Shown in pieces: positions 22,749 through 34,214 of a stretch of 64,000 nucleotides of DNA (its first letter is position 1; the number at the start of each line of letters is the position of its first letter). Made by a program: the position numbers and the translations under genes. The stretch is from Sialis fuliginosa. Taxonomy: Eukaryota > Arthropoda > Insecta > Megaloptera > Sialidae. The stretch lies in NCBI GenBank assembly GCA_961205875.1, contig OY540813.1:30537001-30601000 (forward strand), read 5' to 3'. The notes beneath the pieces were generated by a model that was not told the origin of the DNA, searched no databases, and was given only the letters and a program-made list of their open reading frames with translations.

Positions 22749-23083
22749 ATACTCTTGTTTTAATATTTGGATTTTTTTAAGGTCAAAAAAAGAAATTTAA
22801 AAAAATTCTTTTTAATAACACATACGTGCATTTATTCCATAAAATAGCTATTTTTTCGAATGTATTACCATTCTTCTTCAGTGCATATTTTAGTACATCT
22901 TTTTTTTCTATTATGTCGATATTATTTTTGTAGATGTTGTACTAAAATATGCACTGAAGAAGAATGGTAATACATTCGAAAAAATAGCTATTTTATGGAA
23001 TAAATGCACGCGTATGTGTTAAAAGAATTTTTTTAAATTTCTTTTTTTGACCTTAAAAAATCCCAATATTAAAACAAGAGTAT
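22749..23083. mobile_element. Near-perfect snapback element (two 152-bp arms)
   Basis: The sequence from ATACTCTTGTTTTAATATT to its complement AATATTAAAACAAGAGTAT forms arms 22749-22900 and 22932-23083 around a loop of about 31 bp. The arms include CGAATGTATTACCATTCTTC and its exact complement. Only a few mismatches are visible, so the fold is young or kept alike by gene conversion. No terminal motif of a known superfamily or clear target duplication is evident. Confidence 0.85.
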
Positions 23084-25237
23084 ATTAACATATATAGGAA
23101 ATTATATATAAAATTGTATTCATGTTTTATTACAATGTAGTACGAAAGTACAACTTTATCAACAGGAAGATCTCAAGATGCAAGACGTTATAGTTGATTT
23201 TATGCAACCAATTCTCGTCAAGAAAAAGAGTAAAAAAAAGGATATTTATTTAAATGTATTTATTATTTGATTTGATTAATGTGGGAAATTGAAAACTTAA
23301 TAAGATTTTTTTTTATTCTAAATAAAATCATTTTCAATTTTATATATTATACAATTGTATTTTTTTAATACATGAATTATTTAATATAAATTGTTTGTTT
23401 AGTTACATTAATTTTCATGTTTATATAATTTTATTAGAAAATATTAATTGTATCTATGTGTCTGACGGATCTTATATTTAAAATGATCATAGAACCTAAA
23501 CTAATTCTAGTGTTTTAAGCTTTCGAACAGTAAAAGATTCATGAAAAACGGTTCAGTATTTTCCGTTTCAAGTCAGAACAAACAAACAAGAATGCAGAGA
23601 CAAAATTTCTAAAAAATGATTAGATTACCTGTAGATAAAATACATTTAAAAAAACAACGTAGTTTCATTCTACAAACAACATATGTATATTCGTATACAT
23701 ATTATTACAGGTTCTATTGTATTTTTATATTTGATATAGTCAAACCTGAAAAAATATTTATCAAGTTACTTTTCTCAGACTAGTATTGTATTGAAAGAAA
23801 TACTTTTTATTATATAAAATTATATTATCTTCCTCACCCTCAAAATAAATTAATTATCGATAATAAATCTACAATTTAAATATTTCGTTAAAAATACGTT
23901 CTTATGAATTGTCAAAACTTAAATATGTTCGTTCTCTTTCATATACAAATATAATACTCAAAATCTGATCATTAAAACTTAAAACTATAAATAATGAGGA
24001 CACGCTTTTCAAAATCCTTTACAATCCATTCTTCCAGCTGGCATTTTCATGCCAATTAGACACCAACAGATAATTTCCCATAACTAATTTTCACCCTTGT
24101 ACTGTGGTCACTAACAGAACAAACAAAAACCATCACACACGAATTTGAAATTGTTGTTTAGAAACTAGTTTTCAATAACAGGAAACTTTTATCTGGCGTG
24201 TCTTCCTTTAGAGTAGCTAAAACACATTTAACTGCACTTATCAGTTGTACAGGACCGGCCGAAACAATTACTTAAGTTCTTTTTCAATTATTGAGTTTGT
24301 AGATACACTAGCATTATATGAAAATATTGCTAACTTAACGATATTTCACATATGAGTATGCAATGCTAGGTCCCCGAAATGAATTAAGGTTGTATTAGAT
24401 AGGATTAATCAATTTTTTGGTATCTATAATATGCAAATGTCTTAAGCAAAAGACAAAGAATTAATTTTTTGAATCAAAAAATAATTTTTCTCGGTTTTTT
24501 GGTAAATTTCAAGTAAGACGATTTTGTTCTTACATATTTTGCAACTCTATCGAAAACACATGTTCGCATTCTAATTGTAGAATCTTAAATAAACATTTTT
24601 TAAAGTTGCACACTGCAATCAGTAAGTACTTTTTATGATCTTTCGAGATATATTATTTATTTTAAAATTAGTTATAATCCTATATTATTTATTTAGTTAA
24701 TAAACAATCTCTATTTGCATCCCGGCTACTTGTTTTTTCAGTATATTAATTTATGGAGAGATTCAAAAGACTTGTTGATTATAATTCATTTCTACATTTC
24801 AACAAATTATTTCCACCCCCCTTCCCCCACCAAAAAAAAACTGTGTACGCCTTTATGTTGGCATAAATATTATTTATTTGAGGATATATAATGTATAAAT
24901 AGTAAATACATATGTTTATGAATTATTACCAAACTATATGATCAGATAAGGTTCCATCTATTGTAAATATATAGATCACGAGAAGGATACATAACATAAG
25001 TCGACAAGAACTTTAAAAACTATATCAATATCTAATCTGAAGTTAGTCATTGAATATATCAAATTACAGAAAAACGTGTGTTATGATTTATTACAAATAC
25101 GTATGCTTTTATTGACCAACATTTAATTTCAAACTAGAGCGGAATACAAATAATACTAAAGCCGCTTCTGCACATGTCCATTTATTTATTTGTACGTATA
25201 ATTAGGTGTATTTACAATACGAGTGTGTGACAACTGT
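23084..25237. other. AT-rich DNA without recognised genes
   Basis: Long featureless stretch. Around 24010-24270 base composition is more even and includes CACTTATCAG (GATA-type) and GCCAATTAG, a weak candidate regulatory segment. Nothing else is supportable. Confidence 0.45.
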
Positions 25238-25400
25238 ATGAAGGGGAGAATGGCTGCCGCCTATCAACTACCGCTGTCAATGGTGGTGGCTTGTGCCGCC
25301 GCTGCTACCGCTGGACATCGGTCATCCAGCATCACCTGTCTCCAATGTTAACAGCCTCCGTTCGTTCGGTCACTTCTTGCAACCATCTATACTCTATCAG
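25238..25400. promoter_or_regulatory. Isolated GC-rich island
   Basis: About 160 bp rich in GCCGCC, CGCTG and GGTGGTGG words stands out sharply from AT-rich surroundings 6.4 kb upstream of the apterous-like initiator. A 37-codon + frame (25238-25351), beginning MKGRMAAAYQLPLSMVV, lies inside it but has no homology I recognise and no splice sites. ATGGCTGCC and CAATGGTGG resemble Pho/YY1-type GCCAT cores. A distal regulatory element is the preferred reading; a micropeptide is possible. Confidence 0.3.
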
Positions 25401-25482
25401 TGGCGTATCGTGACAATAAATAATTGTAAGAGTAACCAGCGTTGAATACAAAAACTATTAAAACTTATCATAATAAGGTATA

Positions 25483-26384
25483 GGGGAGACCGGGGGAATC
25501 GCGCCACCTTAAGGAAAAACGATTTTTTCCTATACTTTAAAGTAACAAAACTTTTTAAATAAGCAGACTATTTAGTTATACAGTTTCTCACGCATTGTAC
25601 AAATACTTTAACAAAGCTTAGTTAAGCAAAGTTTTAACATTATTTAAAAATAAGTTTAAAAAGACCACAGTCTGGTACCGGGGTAATTCCGCCACACCCT
25701 GATTTGTTTAGCTGCCGCAATTAGAATTGAAGATAACTTGTTCAATGCTACATTAAAACTGCCATCAGTTGTTTTTGAAGACGTACTCGAAGTTCCGGGA
25801 ACTTCTGGTAGGCCATCTGGACTATAAATGGCCATTTCTTCAGTTTTATCAGTTTGGGGTAGGTTTCTGCTATCGGTTATTGGACCTAGGTCTACGTTAT
25901 TTTGCTCAAGATAGAAGACCTCTTCAACTTCTTGATCGTCAATAACTAGAGGTTCTAAGTTTTAATCTGAGGATTTACATTATTGCCCCAGCTATAATGG
26001 CGCCATTACCCCGGTATGACAATATGGCGAATGATTTTAATTCACAACTAGTGAAGACGCTTACACATAAAAAATATAACACATATAAATGTAACTGAAT
26101 ATTAGTTGAATGCGTACGCATATTAATTACGGCTATAAATTAACAAAAAAAGACACTTAACTCGATTTATATATAAGTCACAAATTATAACGAAACAGTA
26201 AAAAAACAATATTTTCTGCGATAATAACTACACTTCTCTAATTAGAACCTTGATAATACTGAAGCAGTTTCTTCTGTTGGTCACTAAAGTACAGCATTTA
26301 TCGCGACCTCTCCACCGACTATCGTTTGCTATTTATATAGGGTGACGGTATTACCCCGAGTGGCGCCATTCCCCCGGTCTCCCC
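25483..26384. mobile_element. TA-flanked element, GGGGAGACCGGGGGAAT ends
   Basis: Terminal inverted repeats GGGGAGACCGGGGGAATCG (left) and, reverse complemented, GGGGAGACCGGGGGAATGG (right), followed on both sides by CGCCAC, are flanked by TA. A degenerate internal copy of the same word (GTACCGGGGTAATTCCGCCA) sits at about 25675. The element is 902 bp and contains a 306-nt minus-strand frame (25656-25961) that looks like a remnant of its original gene. Confidence 0.8.
25656..25961 (-). pseudogene. Coding remnant inside the GGGGAGACCGG element
   Basis: A 101-codon open stretch without an obvious start runs between two stops. The inner part is acidic and Ser/Thr-rich, for example DDQEVEEVFYLEQNNVDLGP and VPGTSSTSSKTTDGS, then hydrophobic SSILIAAAKQI. 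The composition is protein-like and far from the local AT bias. It resembles the low-complexity linker of a transposase (pogo/CENP-B-like proteins often have one), but no catalytic motif is visible and assignment stays open. The last dozen codons read through an internal inverted-repeat copy, so the true end lies earlier. Confidence 0.4.
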
Positions 26385-26443
26385 TATTGGTTTAATAATT
26401 AAATATAAATTGTTAGTTCAGCTAACTTCATTATATGTAATAG

Positions 26444-26744
26444 TCCTATATAACCAGCCGAGAGAGAAGTTTAGAGCCAACACTAGAGTGGAGACAATCG
26501 TTTCTCACTCACACAAAAGCAGTCGCGCGTTCTTCAGCGCATGCTCGTGTTCACCATTCCATGCCGAAACATTACGAGCGTATTTTCCGATTAATAAGTT
26601 GAAAGACGAATTGAAATCTAAAACTTGATTTCAAATTGTACCGCGCCGCGCATGCGCATTTCAAAGAAAGGCTGCTTATCTGCATCTCAATCTGACGTCT
26701 CCCATTCCTCTTACAGGCTTAAATGGACGGCTGGCCATATAGGA
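26444..26744. mobile_element. 300-bp inverted-repeat element, TCCTATAT..CCAGCCG ends
   Basis: TCCTATATAACCAGCCG on the left pairs with the complement of CGGCTGGCCATATAGGA on the right. The interior is unusually GC-rich for the window (GCAGTCGCGCG, CGCGCCGCGCATGCGCA). No clear target duplication was found, so class is unassigned. A regulatory origin for the GC-rich interior is the alternative. Confidence 0.5.
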
Positions 26745-26756
26745 GTATTATATATA

Positions 26757-27145
26757 TGGGTTTAACGCGATTTTTTTCGATTACTTTTTTTTATTATTTT
26801 TCATTTATGTACATTAAATTCATCACTCAAAAACAATTTTTCATATCGTATGAACATAAAATGCCTGAGCGTGACAGCACAATCGCAGGCAAACAACGTT
26901 AGATGATTTTTTACAAACAAAACTAAACTGTCAAATGACGAAGAACCTTTCCTCGTCATCATAATCACTCAAATTTTTTTTTGTTTTCATGAATACTTAT
27001 TATTAAAATATTGATATTAATCGTTATTTAATTTTTATTTCACTTATCCTCATTATTTACATGTTAAGATAATCCCTTTTAACGCTGTTTCATTTAGCGC
27101 TGGCATTTCCTGGAACGTATCCCAGCATTAAGCGGGGTCTTACTG
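26757..27145. mobile_element. Possible Tigger-like element remnant
   Basis: The right end, reverse complemented, reads CAGTAAGACCCCGCTTAATG then CTGGGATACGTTCC, resembling pogo/Tigger ends (CAGT or CAGG followed by CGCTT). The left edge at GGTTTAACGCGATTTTTTTC is a plausible inner counterpart, but the terminal bases are not matched and the expected TA flank reads CA. Low confidence on boundaries. Confidence 0.35.
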
Positions 27146-29932
27146 CATATTAAATTTCCCTCGACTAGTCCTGAGCTTTCTAAAAGTCAGAAATTTTTGT
27201 ATCTATCGCGAACAAACATATTTTATCTATACACAGGCAAAGAAATGAAAATTATCAAAATATTATATTATCTAAAGAAATAAAAATATTACATTGTACA
27301 TATAGACCCAATTACTAATATTAGAAGATAATAAGATAAAGAAAATAGTTCAGAATTGCTCTTCAGTAATATCGATTAAGATACGAAAAATTCAATAACG
27401 AAAAATATAGTTCATAATATGATTAGAGATTGAAAAAATAGTTTTTCAACTATTGCGTAAAAATGCATTTATTGTAATTTTTATTACATATCTCCACCGT
27501 TTTCAGAAAACTGGTTTGATTGAACATAATTTGAAATCAACTATTTGCAACTACCTTTCCAACTATTTTAAAACTATTTGCGACACTTTTTACTGCTTCG
27601 TTTGCACTAATTATTATTAAATCGTAAAAAAAACTATTTATCAACTATTTTCCGAAAAAAAACTAACTATTTCATTGAAAAAACAACTATTTTTCCAATC
27701 TCTAAATATGACTGATTCAAAAATGATATCTATTCTTACATAGTAATTAAACATTTAGGAAACTATATTTTCTACGCCTCTGTCACATACGTTTACAAAA
27801 CTTTGTCTATTTATTTGTTTGTTTAGCTATTCACAAATGTCACGTGCTTGTATGTGTATTTGTATATACATATATATGTATCTATTATCTATGCATACGG
27901 TTCGATTTTTTAACTTTTGATTATTTAATTCTGATATTTGTACAATTTATACATAACTATTTATTGTTATGTAGAATTATATTTTTAGTTACTTTCGTTA
28001 AGTAACTAAACTGACAGTAATCATATTTACAGTCATACGTACAATCATAAATACAATATACAATACATACGAGAAACGCGAAGGTGAATACGATAATTTT
28101 AAACTCTAATAAGTACAAATGTTCATTTCCTTGAGACGTAGTTTTTTTAACCAACATTTCTACCTCCAGAATTTTCGAATGTCCTCCCGAAGTAAACTGT
28201 ATTTAACACTGCTTACAATTTATTATATTATACACACACTTATTTTTTGTGAAGGACGAAAAGTTCTTAGAATTAGCCAGATATTTTTTATAATATTATT
28301 AATTTTATAAAAACTGCCATGCCAAAAAACTTTAAAAAAATGTCATCAAAAGTTCTAAATCAATTTTTTTTACAACTGGAATGACCTATTTTTTGCTCTA
28401 AATTTCTTAAATTTTTTGCTTTTACAACTGCAATGACCATTTTCCACATATTTTCTTAATATTTTATTTATTTATTATACATTTTTTCAATTTTTTGCAC
28501 TATAGAAATTAGTTTTTACAACTGCAGAAACAAGCTACAACTACACACTAAAATAACCCCTGCCTCCCTAACAGAAAAACAAAGAAGGTCGTTAGATAGT
28601 AATTAATCATTGGTAAATAGTACTTTAATTTATGCTAAACATGTTTCACGGACCCCCGGCAAAAGTTCCGCGGACCTCGGGAATCCGCGGACCCTAGTTT
28701 AAGAATCGCTGTAATAGATAACATATCACATAATATGTATGTAGAATAGTTTTTAATATAAAAATATATTTTAAAAAATACAAAAAATGACAGTCTTTTC
28801 TATCAATGGTATCTATGTATTTCTTGTATAAATGATATGTTTAAAAAAATTAAATGATATATTATACGTAGGTACCTATTTAAAAAACTATAAGTAGGTA
28901 CCTATATATGTACATTATATTATATATTATATATGTACATAGATATACTTTTTACTGTATCATTGCAACCGTTTTATTTACATATAATTATATTTATTTT
29001 TTTGATAAGCCAATTAAAAAATCTAACATTACGTTATAAGTATATAGGAATAACTATAATTCAATAAATTTATAGGTAACTTTTTTTTTTAAAAACACTG
29101 ATAATAAAAATTACTATAAGTACTTTCCTATCTATTTATACAAAAGTACAAAAAAACATTGTTTTATAAATGAATAAGTACCAAGTATAATATGAAAAAA
29201 TATACTTATAGTCGATACTGGTTTTAGAAGGGGGTGCGGGGTAGGGCGATCGGCCGAAGCGCACCAACACAGAGAAAAACTTAGCTGATATTAATTAATT
29301 TTAAAAAAGTACAAGCATTGTAATATGAAACCGATAAAGCAATCTAATAGACTTCATTTTTAGTTAAAAAATTTGTATCATTTCAAAAAAATTAAATATT
29401 ATTTTAATTGAATAAATTATTAGATTAAAAGAATAATAAAATGTATTTTTAATGATTTCGTAACTATCGTTCCTGTGGGGGGGGGGGGGATTTCGCCCAG
29501 TGAGCCAAACTCGCAAAAGCCGACTCTGCTTATAGTATTTTAAAATATTTATTTTAATGTAAAATTTTTTTTTAAATGTATTGCTATTTCCACCTACAAC
29601 TTTTATAACAATATAACATGAATTTTGTTCATAATACTCATGCATACATTATTTATAATTATTACATTGTGAAGTTTTGTAACAGTTTAATGTCCATTTT
29701 GACCTCGCGTTTGTAAAATAAAGGATATAACAAAATCTTCATATATGAATACACGAAATGTGAATACAAACGCAAAATGTTTATAAGCATGAATTTAATA
29801 TATTATTTGCCTAATACAGGGATGCCAAATTAGTACTGGGTAACTGGATGCTAGTTTAAATACCTACCTACATTACAAAACTTGAGAATTAATGAATGTA
29901 CAAACTAGGTATACTATATAATATATACATTA
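27146..29932. other. AT-rich DNA with repeat fragments
   Basis: No gene recognised. It holds a TACAACTG..ATGACC short repeat near 28375-28440, a solitary hAT end (28640-28711), a TATATATGTACATTATA-type palindromic tract (28895-28945) and a run of ten G at about 29477. Short frames on both strands are chance. Confidence 0.45.
28640..28711 (-). mobile_element. Solitary hAT-Charlie-type end
   Basis: The reverse complement begins CAGCGATTCTTAAACTAGGG then TCCGCGGATTCCCGAGGTCC, a standard hAT-Charlie end with GC-rich subterminal sequence. The outer 8 bases are TAATAGAT, but no matching partner end was found nearby. Confidence 0.6.
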
Positions 29933-30738
29933 AGGTGTGTGTCAAAAAAGCATTTCTTTTTCTTCGCTCTAATTACAAAATAAGTTAGTTTATGACCTAA
30001 AATAAATCCTTGTCGAAGGATTACCCTGTAGTTCAATTTTAAGGGATACCGCAAAGGGTGTCCCGTTTCCCATTTAAATAACATTGAAAAATTGTTCTTT
30101 AGTACTAAAGTTGGTATTACTGATTGATGATAATGGATAAAAAAATTTAAGAACGTAATTTTGTAGAGACTGAAATTACTTTTAAAATAATGCCATCAGT
30201 CGGCTGGGTCATTATTTTTTTGATAGCTCAGTAGTCGGGTTATATATTGCTATTTATAGATGACGTTAAAATGTTGATTTTAAATAAATATTTAAAACGC
30301 TTATAAGTTTCAGGTCATTGCATTTACACTTATACCTCTCTAGACTATTTTTATAGAGAATTATTTTTATAAAAACAATAGTTTAGTTGTGAGAGCCTTC
30401 TAGACGTCCATTTTAACAAATAAATCACTTAGAATGTCTGTAACTTTTGATACGTTGAATTGATGGTAATAACTTTGTAGACACTTTTGTAGAAAATTTT
30501 ATCTTCTACAAAATGATGTCCTTCAAAAAATTTTCATCAGTTATCATGAATCAGTAATATCAACTTTAGTACTAAAGAATCATTTCCCTATATGTTATTT
30601 AAATGGGAAACAGGATTCCCCTTTGCGACACCTCTTAAAACTGAACTATAGAATAATCCTTCGGCAAAGATTTATTTTAGGTCGTAAAATAACTTATTTC
30701 GTATAATGGGAGCGAACGTTCTTTTTTTGACACACCCT
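29933..30738. mobile_element. Long foldback element, AGGTGTGTGTC ends
   Basis: The ends AGGTGTGTGTCAAAAAAG and, reverse complemented, AGGGTGTGTCAAAAAAAG are near TA on both sides. Long inverted arms follow: CTTGTCGAAGGATTA, CCCGTTTCCCATTTAAATAA and TTTAGTACTAAAG in the left arm all recur as complements in 30530-30720. Arms are about 200 bp, with a diverged middle. Non-coding. Confidence 0.75.
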
Positions 30739-31673
30739 ATATACATTTGTGTCATATGAAATAAAGTATGCATATGCTATTTTAATTGAAATGTGTTCAA
30801 TGTACTACAATACAAACACATAATTACTATATAATAAATAGGTAAGGGAAAGAAGAATATATAAGATTGATATTTTTTACAGTTACATTAAATATTTAAG
30901 TAATTTATAAATAACTGAAAAATGACTTATTTATTATATCGTAATATATGATATCTGTAAAAATTATTTATTTCTTGGCAGTCAATTGGCACTTTAAAAA
31001 ACCATCGGGATAGCTCTACTAATCCAATTTTCGAGTCCGGACACCGCTTGAATGCCCTAGAAATTAGATTTCAATAGTTTTCTTATAAATACAGAATCTT
31101 AACATTTCTCTCTACATCTATATATTAATTATATTCTATTATATATTTATATATAATATATCTACATTATAATTACATTATTAATTATATACAAACTAAA
31201 CTAATATATTTATTGATATAGGTAAGTACATTAATAATTAATGTACTATAAATAAGTCGTGAGTAATGTAGGGTGTTAATGTTTAAAGCTATTTAAAACA
31301 TTTATTTACTAACATTAAATATAAACATACTATCAAATATAATTAATCATTATTACACAGTAATTAATAAACAACATTTTGGAATATTTATACACTTTTT
31401 ATTAGAAATACAACAACAAATCTTATCTGCTAACACAAAATAGATTTTACTTCACAAAAAATCCAAGCATAATAACACATTCACCACATATAAAAATAAA
31501 GAAACAAACCAAATCAAACAAAACACTATTTCTGCACAACACACACACACACACATACCAATTTACATATCTTATCAGAATCTGCCAATAGTTTTCAAAT
31601 ACAATATTTATTCAAAGTATACGTATAGTGACAAGAACAGTATTCTTGGATACCCCACTCTACCGATGGTGTA
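30739..31673. other. Proximal 5' flank of the apterous-like gene
   Basis: AT-rich. It includes a near-palindrome AGTACATTAATAATTAATGTACT arrangement at 31225-31247 built on homeodomain-type ATTAAT cores, and an (AC)n microsatellite at about 31539-31555. No exon was found. Confidence 0.45.
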
Positions 31674-31790
31674 AGCCACGCCCCCTCGGGAGGCTGGACT
31701 AACGTCCCGCTCCACGTGGACGTTCCGCCTACTGCGCAAGTCCGTCGCGCACTCGATCTTCACGAGCGGAGCTTCAGTCTGGTACCAACT
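31674..31790 (+). promoter_or_regulatory. ap: GC-rich promoter with initiator, apterous-like gene
   Basis: A sharp GC-rich block with CCACGCCCCC (GC/CACCC box for Sp/KLF factors) at about 31676, the palindromic E-box TCCACGTGGA at about 31711-31720, and a consensus arthropod initiator TTCAGTC with A+1 at 31776. No TATA box lies 25-30 bp upstream, so it would be initiator-driven. It is the only such block on the + strand shortly before the first coding exon. Assignment as its promoter is inference from position and composition. Confidence 0.5.
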
Positions 31791-32589
31791 CGCGGCAAGT
31801 TCATGTCAAATTTACACATGTTCATTGAACACGGCGTGTGCTTTTTTTAGTTCTTCATCGATGCTGACGAAGAATTTAATTGTATCTGTCTGTTGATTTT
31901 ACTAAAAAACTGGTGAATATTTTTGTGACATTTGTACTGTGCTGACTGAAACTGTTCATTTTTTTGTGTTCGTTAAAAGACTCAAAATTTTATTGATGGG
32001 AACTTTGTATTTAGTGATTTAATGTGATTATAGAGGAAACTTAAAATCGGAAGAAAAATTGTGTTTTTGTGCTACCTATAAGTTTTAAATAAAGATTATA
32101 TTTCTTTTATTTGAAAAAAATATTGAAATATATGTTTAATATCATTGAAAAGAAACGCAATAATAAAATTAAAGGTGCTTGACTTAAAATAATTAAAATA
32201 TAGGTAATGCCTATCAAAATATAATTTTAAATTAACGTTTCATTATTTGTTTGTATTTTATATATGCACAATTTATTTTACCTTATAAACTTTATTGACT
32301 GGAAACATCTTAAGATATAAACTATTTGTTACGATAAGGAAAATATTACCACACCTACATAATATTTTTGTATGTCTTAATTGTTCGGGTTATATATATA
32401 TATTTTTAAATACAGTGACACTAAATAATCTTACATACAAAATTGTTAAGTACGCTATGAGATTATTGACAACGTGTAGATCGGTAAAGGGTTAGTTGTC
32501 GTGTTGGTGGAGGTGGTGGTGTGTACGCCGGCGTCCCCCCGGGGAGACGCGTCACGTCGGAGACGGTGGCCAAGCCGCGAGATCCGCAG
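31776..32589 (+). other. ap: Probable 5' leader of the apterous-like gene
   Basis: Between the predicted initiator and the start codon. The middle (31810-32460) is AT-rich with upstream ATGs and no strong GTAAGT-type donor, so it may be one long leader exon or contain an intron with weak sites; GGTTAG at 32490-32495 is a possible acceptor. From 32496 the sequence is GC-rich (GGTGGAGGTGGTGG, GCCGGCGTCCCC). The frame of the downstream ATG is closed by TAA at 32485-32487 with no earlier in-frame ATG. Confidence 0.4.
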
Positions 32590-32637
32590 ATGGGCGTGTT
32601 CGAAGAACGGTCGCCTTTGACTTCCGGGATGCATTGG
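32590..32637 (+). CDS. ap: First coding exon of an Apterous-like LIM-homeodomain factor
   Basis: The exon encodes MGVFEERSPLTSGMHW and ends in phase 0 at a strong donor, TTGG|GTAAGT. The Drosophila Apterous protein begins MGVCTEERPVMHW, so MGV, EER and MHW correspond in order; I know of no other family starting this way. Apterous (Lhx2/9 family) is a nuclear transcription factor with two LIM domains and a homeodomain. It acts with the cofactor Chip and specifies dorsal wing identity and subsets of neurons. The LIM and homeobox exons are not in this window and must lie beyond 64 kb, implying a first intron of over 31 kb. The start codon is chosen because the frame is closed upstream at 32485 with no other ATG. 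The match rests on 16 residues from memory, so identity is likely rather than proven; insects often have two paralogues. Confidence 0.65.
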
Positions 32638-32743
32638 GTAAGTTACTATACAAAAGTATTTGTTGTCAAATGTCAGTTTCAGGTATAGAAATATTCCTTA
32701 TTTATTAACATATTGAATATATTTTTAATAGAAATATTATTAA

Positions 32744-33026
32744 CCTTTGTTTGACACACTGGGGTACAATAAACCCCACGTTTTTTCTATGTTAATTTAA
32801 AGTAACCAAATCTAATCTAATCTTCCAATTTTTTTAACATACTTTCTTTTAATATTTTACTATATAACTTATACAGTCTTCAAAAGAAACTTTTCAAAAG
32901 CCTGTTAAAAAAATTCTCAAGTAGAAATATTTAATATTTTATTTTTTATGATGATTTTTGTCGATGGGGTACAATTTTGTACAATGTGTCAAGTATGCTA
33001 TTCTAGAGAAGTGTGTCAAACAAAGG
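32744..33026. mobile_element. piggyBac-like MITE with TTAA target duplication
   Basis: Ends CCTTTGTTTGACACAC (left) and, reverse complemented, CCTTTGTTTGACACACTTC (right) are directly flanked by TTAA (32740-32743 and 33027-33030). TTAA flanks and a CCYTT start are hallmarks of the piggyBac superfamily. The 283-bp body contains GGGGTACAAT-type words in both halves and no coding sequence. It lies 106 bp past the exon's splice donor. Confidence 0.85.
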
Positions 33027-33523
33027 TTAATATTAATTATTAAATATCACAAAAAAAGATTCAGTAATATTATCATTTATATAAAAATGAATAAAAAACA
33101 GTTGTTTTAATAATAAAAATTTATAACAACAAGAAGAAAATTGTATATTTTTTTACCACAATAATTTGTTGCGGTAATCATTGCCAATAACGTAGAAATG
33201 TTTCTTATACACTAAAAAATTAATTGGTGTGTATTAAAATTTACTATTAGAAGGAACATGTATAGCACATGTATAAAGGTATATTCAGTATAATAAAAAA
33301 ATACTGAATATTATAGTAAAATCTTTTAAAGTGCTTTATTTTTCTAGAAATATTTATTATAACGCATACATTTTCAATTAGGTTCTATTTTTTTACAAAA
33401 TTTTTAAATATAAGGTTCATTGTACCTACTTTATTTATTTCTGAAAAAATCGATGCAATTGTATACTGGTAGAAACGTTGACTTGAGTCAAGAAATATAA
33501 GACATATAATCTTAATCCAAATA

Positions 33524-34061
33524 AGTTACTGGCACCAGTCTTAGATATGACCTCAGTAATGGTTATTTTTTAATTAAATGTACTGAATTATAAATATTTG
33601 TTGATATTTGATTACTACCATTTCTGAATATTAATCTATATACATCTAACTGTCTTACAACGTGATTTGATGACAATCGACCAATATAAATGGTGGACAT
33701 TTAAACTAATTATTAGTATTATTTATTTATTAATTTATTATATAATCACAGCAACTGCTTTATATTGACGATTTTTTTTGTGTCAGTACGTATCATTTTA
33801 TAATAATTAGCAAGTGCCCATCACTGTTTGCTCATTACTGGTTGTAGTTTATCCATTACTGGAGAAAAAACATAAACAAAATAAAATGCTATAAATTAAA
33901 AAAAAAAAAAATTATATTTGCGGACTTCGGTTATTAAATTGATTAAATAAAGAGTTGCTTGTTTTATTAGTTCATGTAAATTTCAAAAAAAGAATCCCGT
34001 CAACCACAATTAAAAACAGTAAACCTTGCTCTTATAGCGGCCATAACTGGTACCTGTACCT
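33524..34061 (-). mobile_element. AGGTACTGG family, copy 1 (reverse)
   Basis: A non-autonomous element with ends AGTTACTGGCACCAG and, reverse complemented, AGGTACAGGTACCAG. Reverse orientation relative to copies 2, 4 and 6; the shared landmarks are ATAGCGGCCATAACTGG, ATCCATTACTGG and TTTGATGACAATCGACCA. TA precedes the left end. It does not code; the frame 33955-34155 is a shadow. Confidence 0.8.
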
Positions 34062-34214
34062 TTATATTATTGTTGTACGAAACAATAATGTAGTTAGTAT
34101 AGTCTTATATTCAGAAAATATGGTTTTCGTTGTATATGAAACCAGGATGTCATGAACCAATGTAGTTTTTCCCGTGTATAAAATTCCTCATATTATCAAG
34201 CTATCCTTATTGTA

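Noticed and set aside
32496..32708. Reading frame through the GC-rich exon in the wrong phase (tryptophan- and arginine-rich)
   Set aside because: It has no ATG and reads through the GTAAGT donor; the phase starting at ATG 32590 gives the Apterous-like peptide instead.
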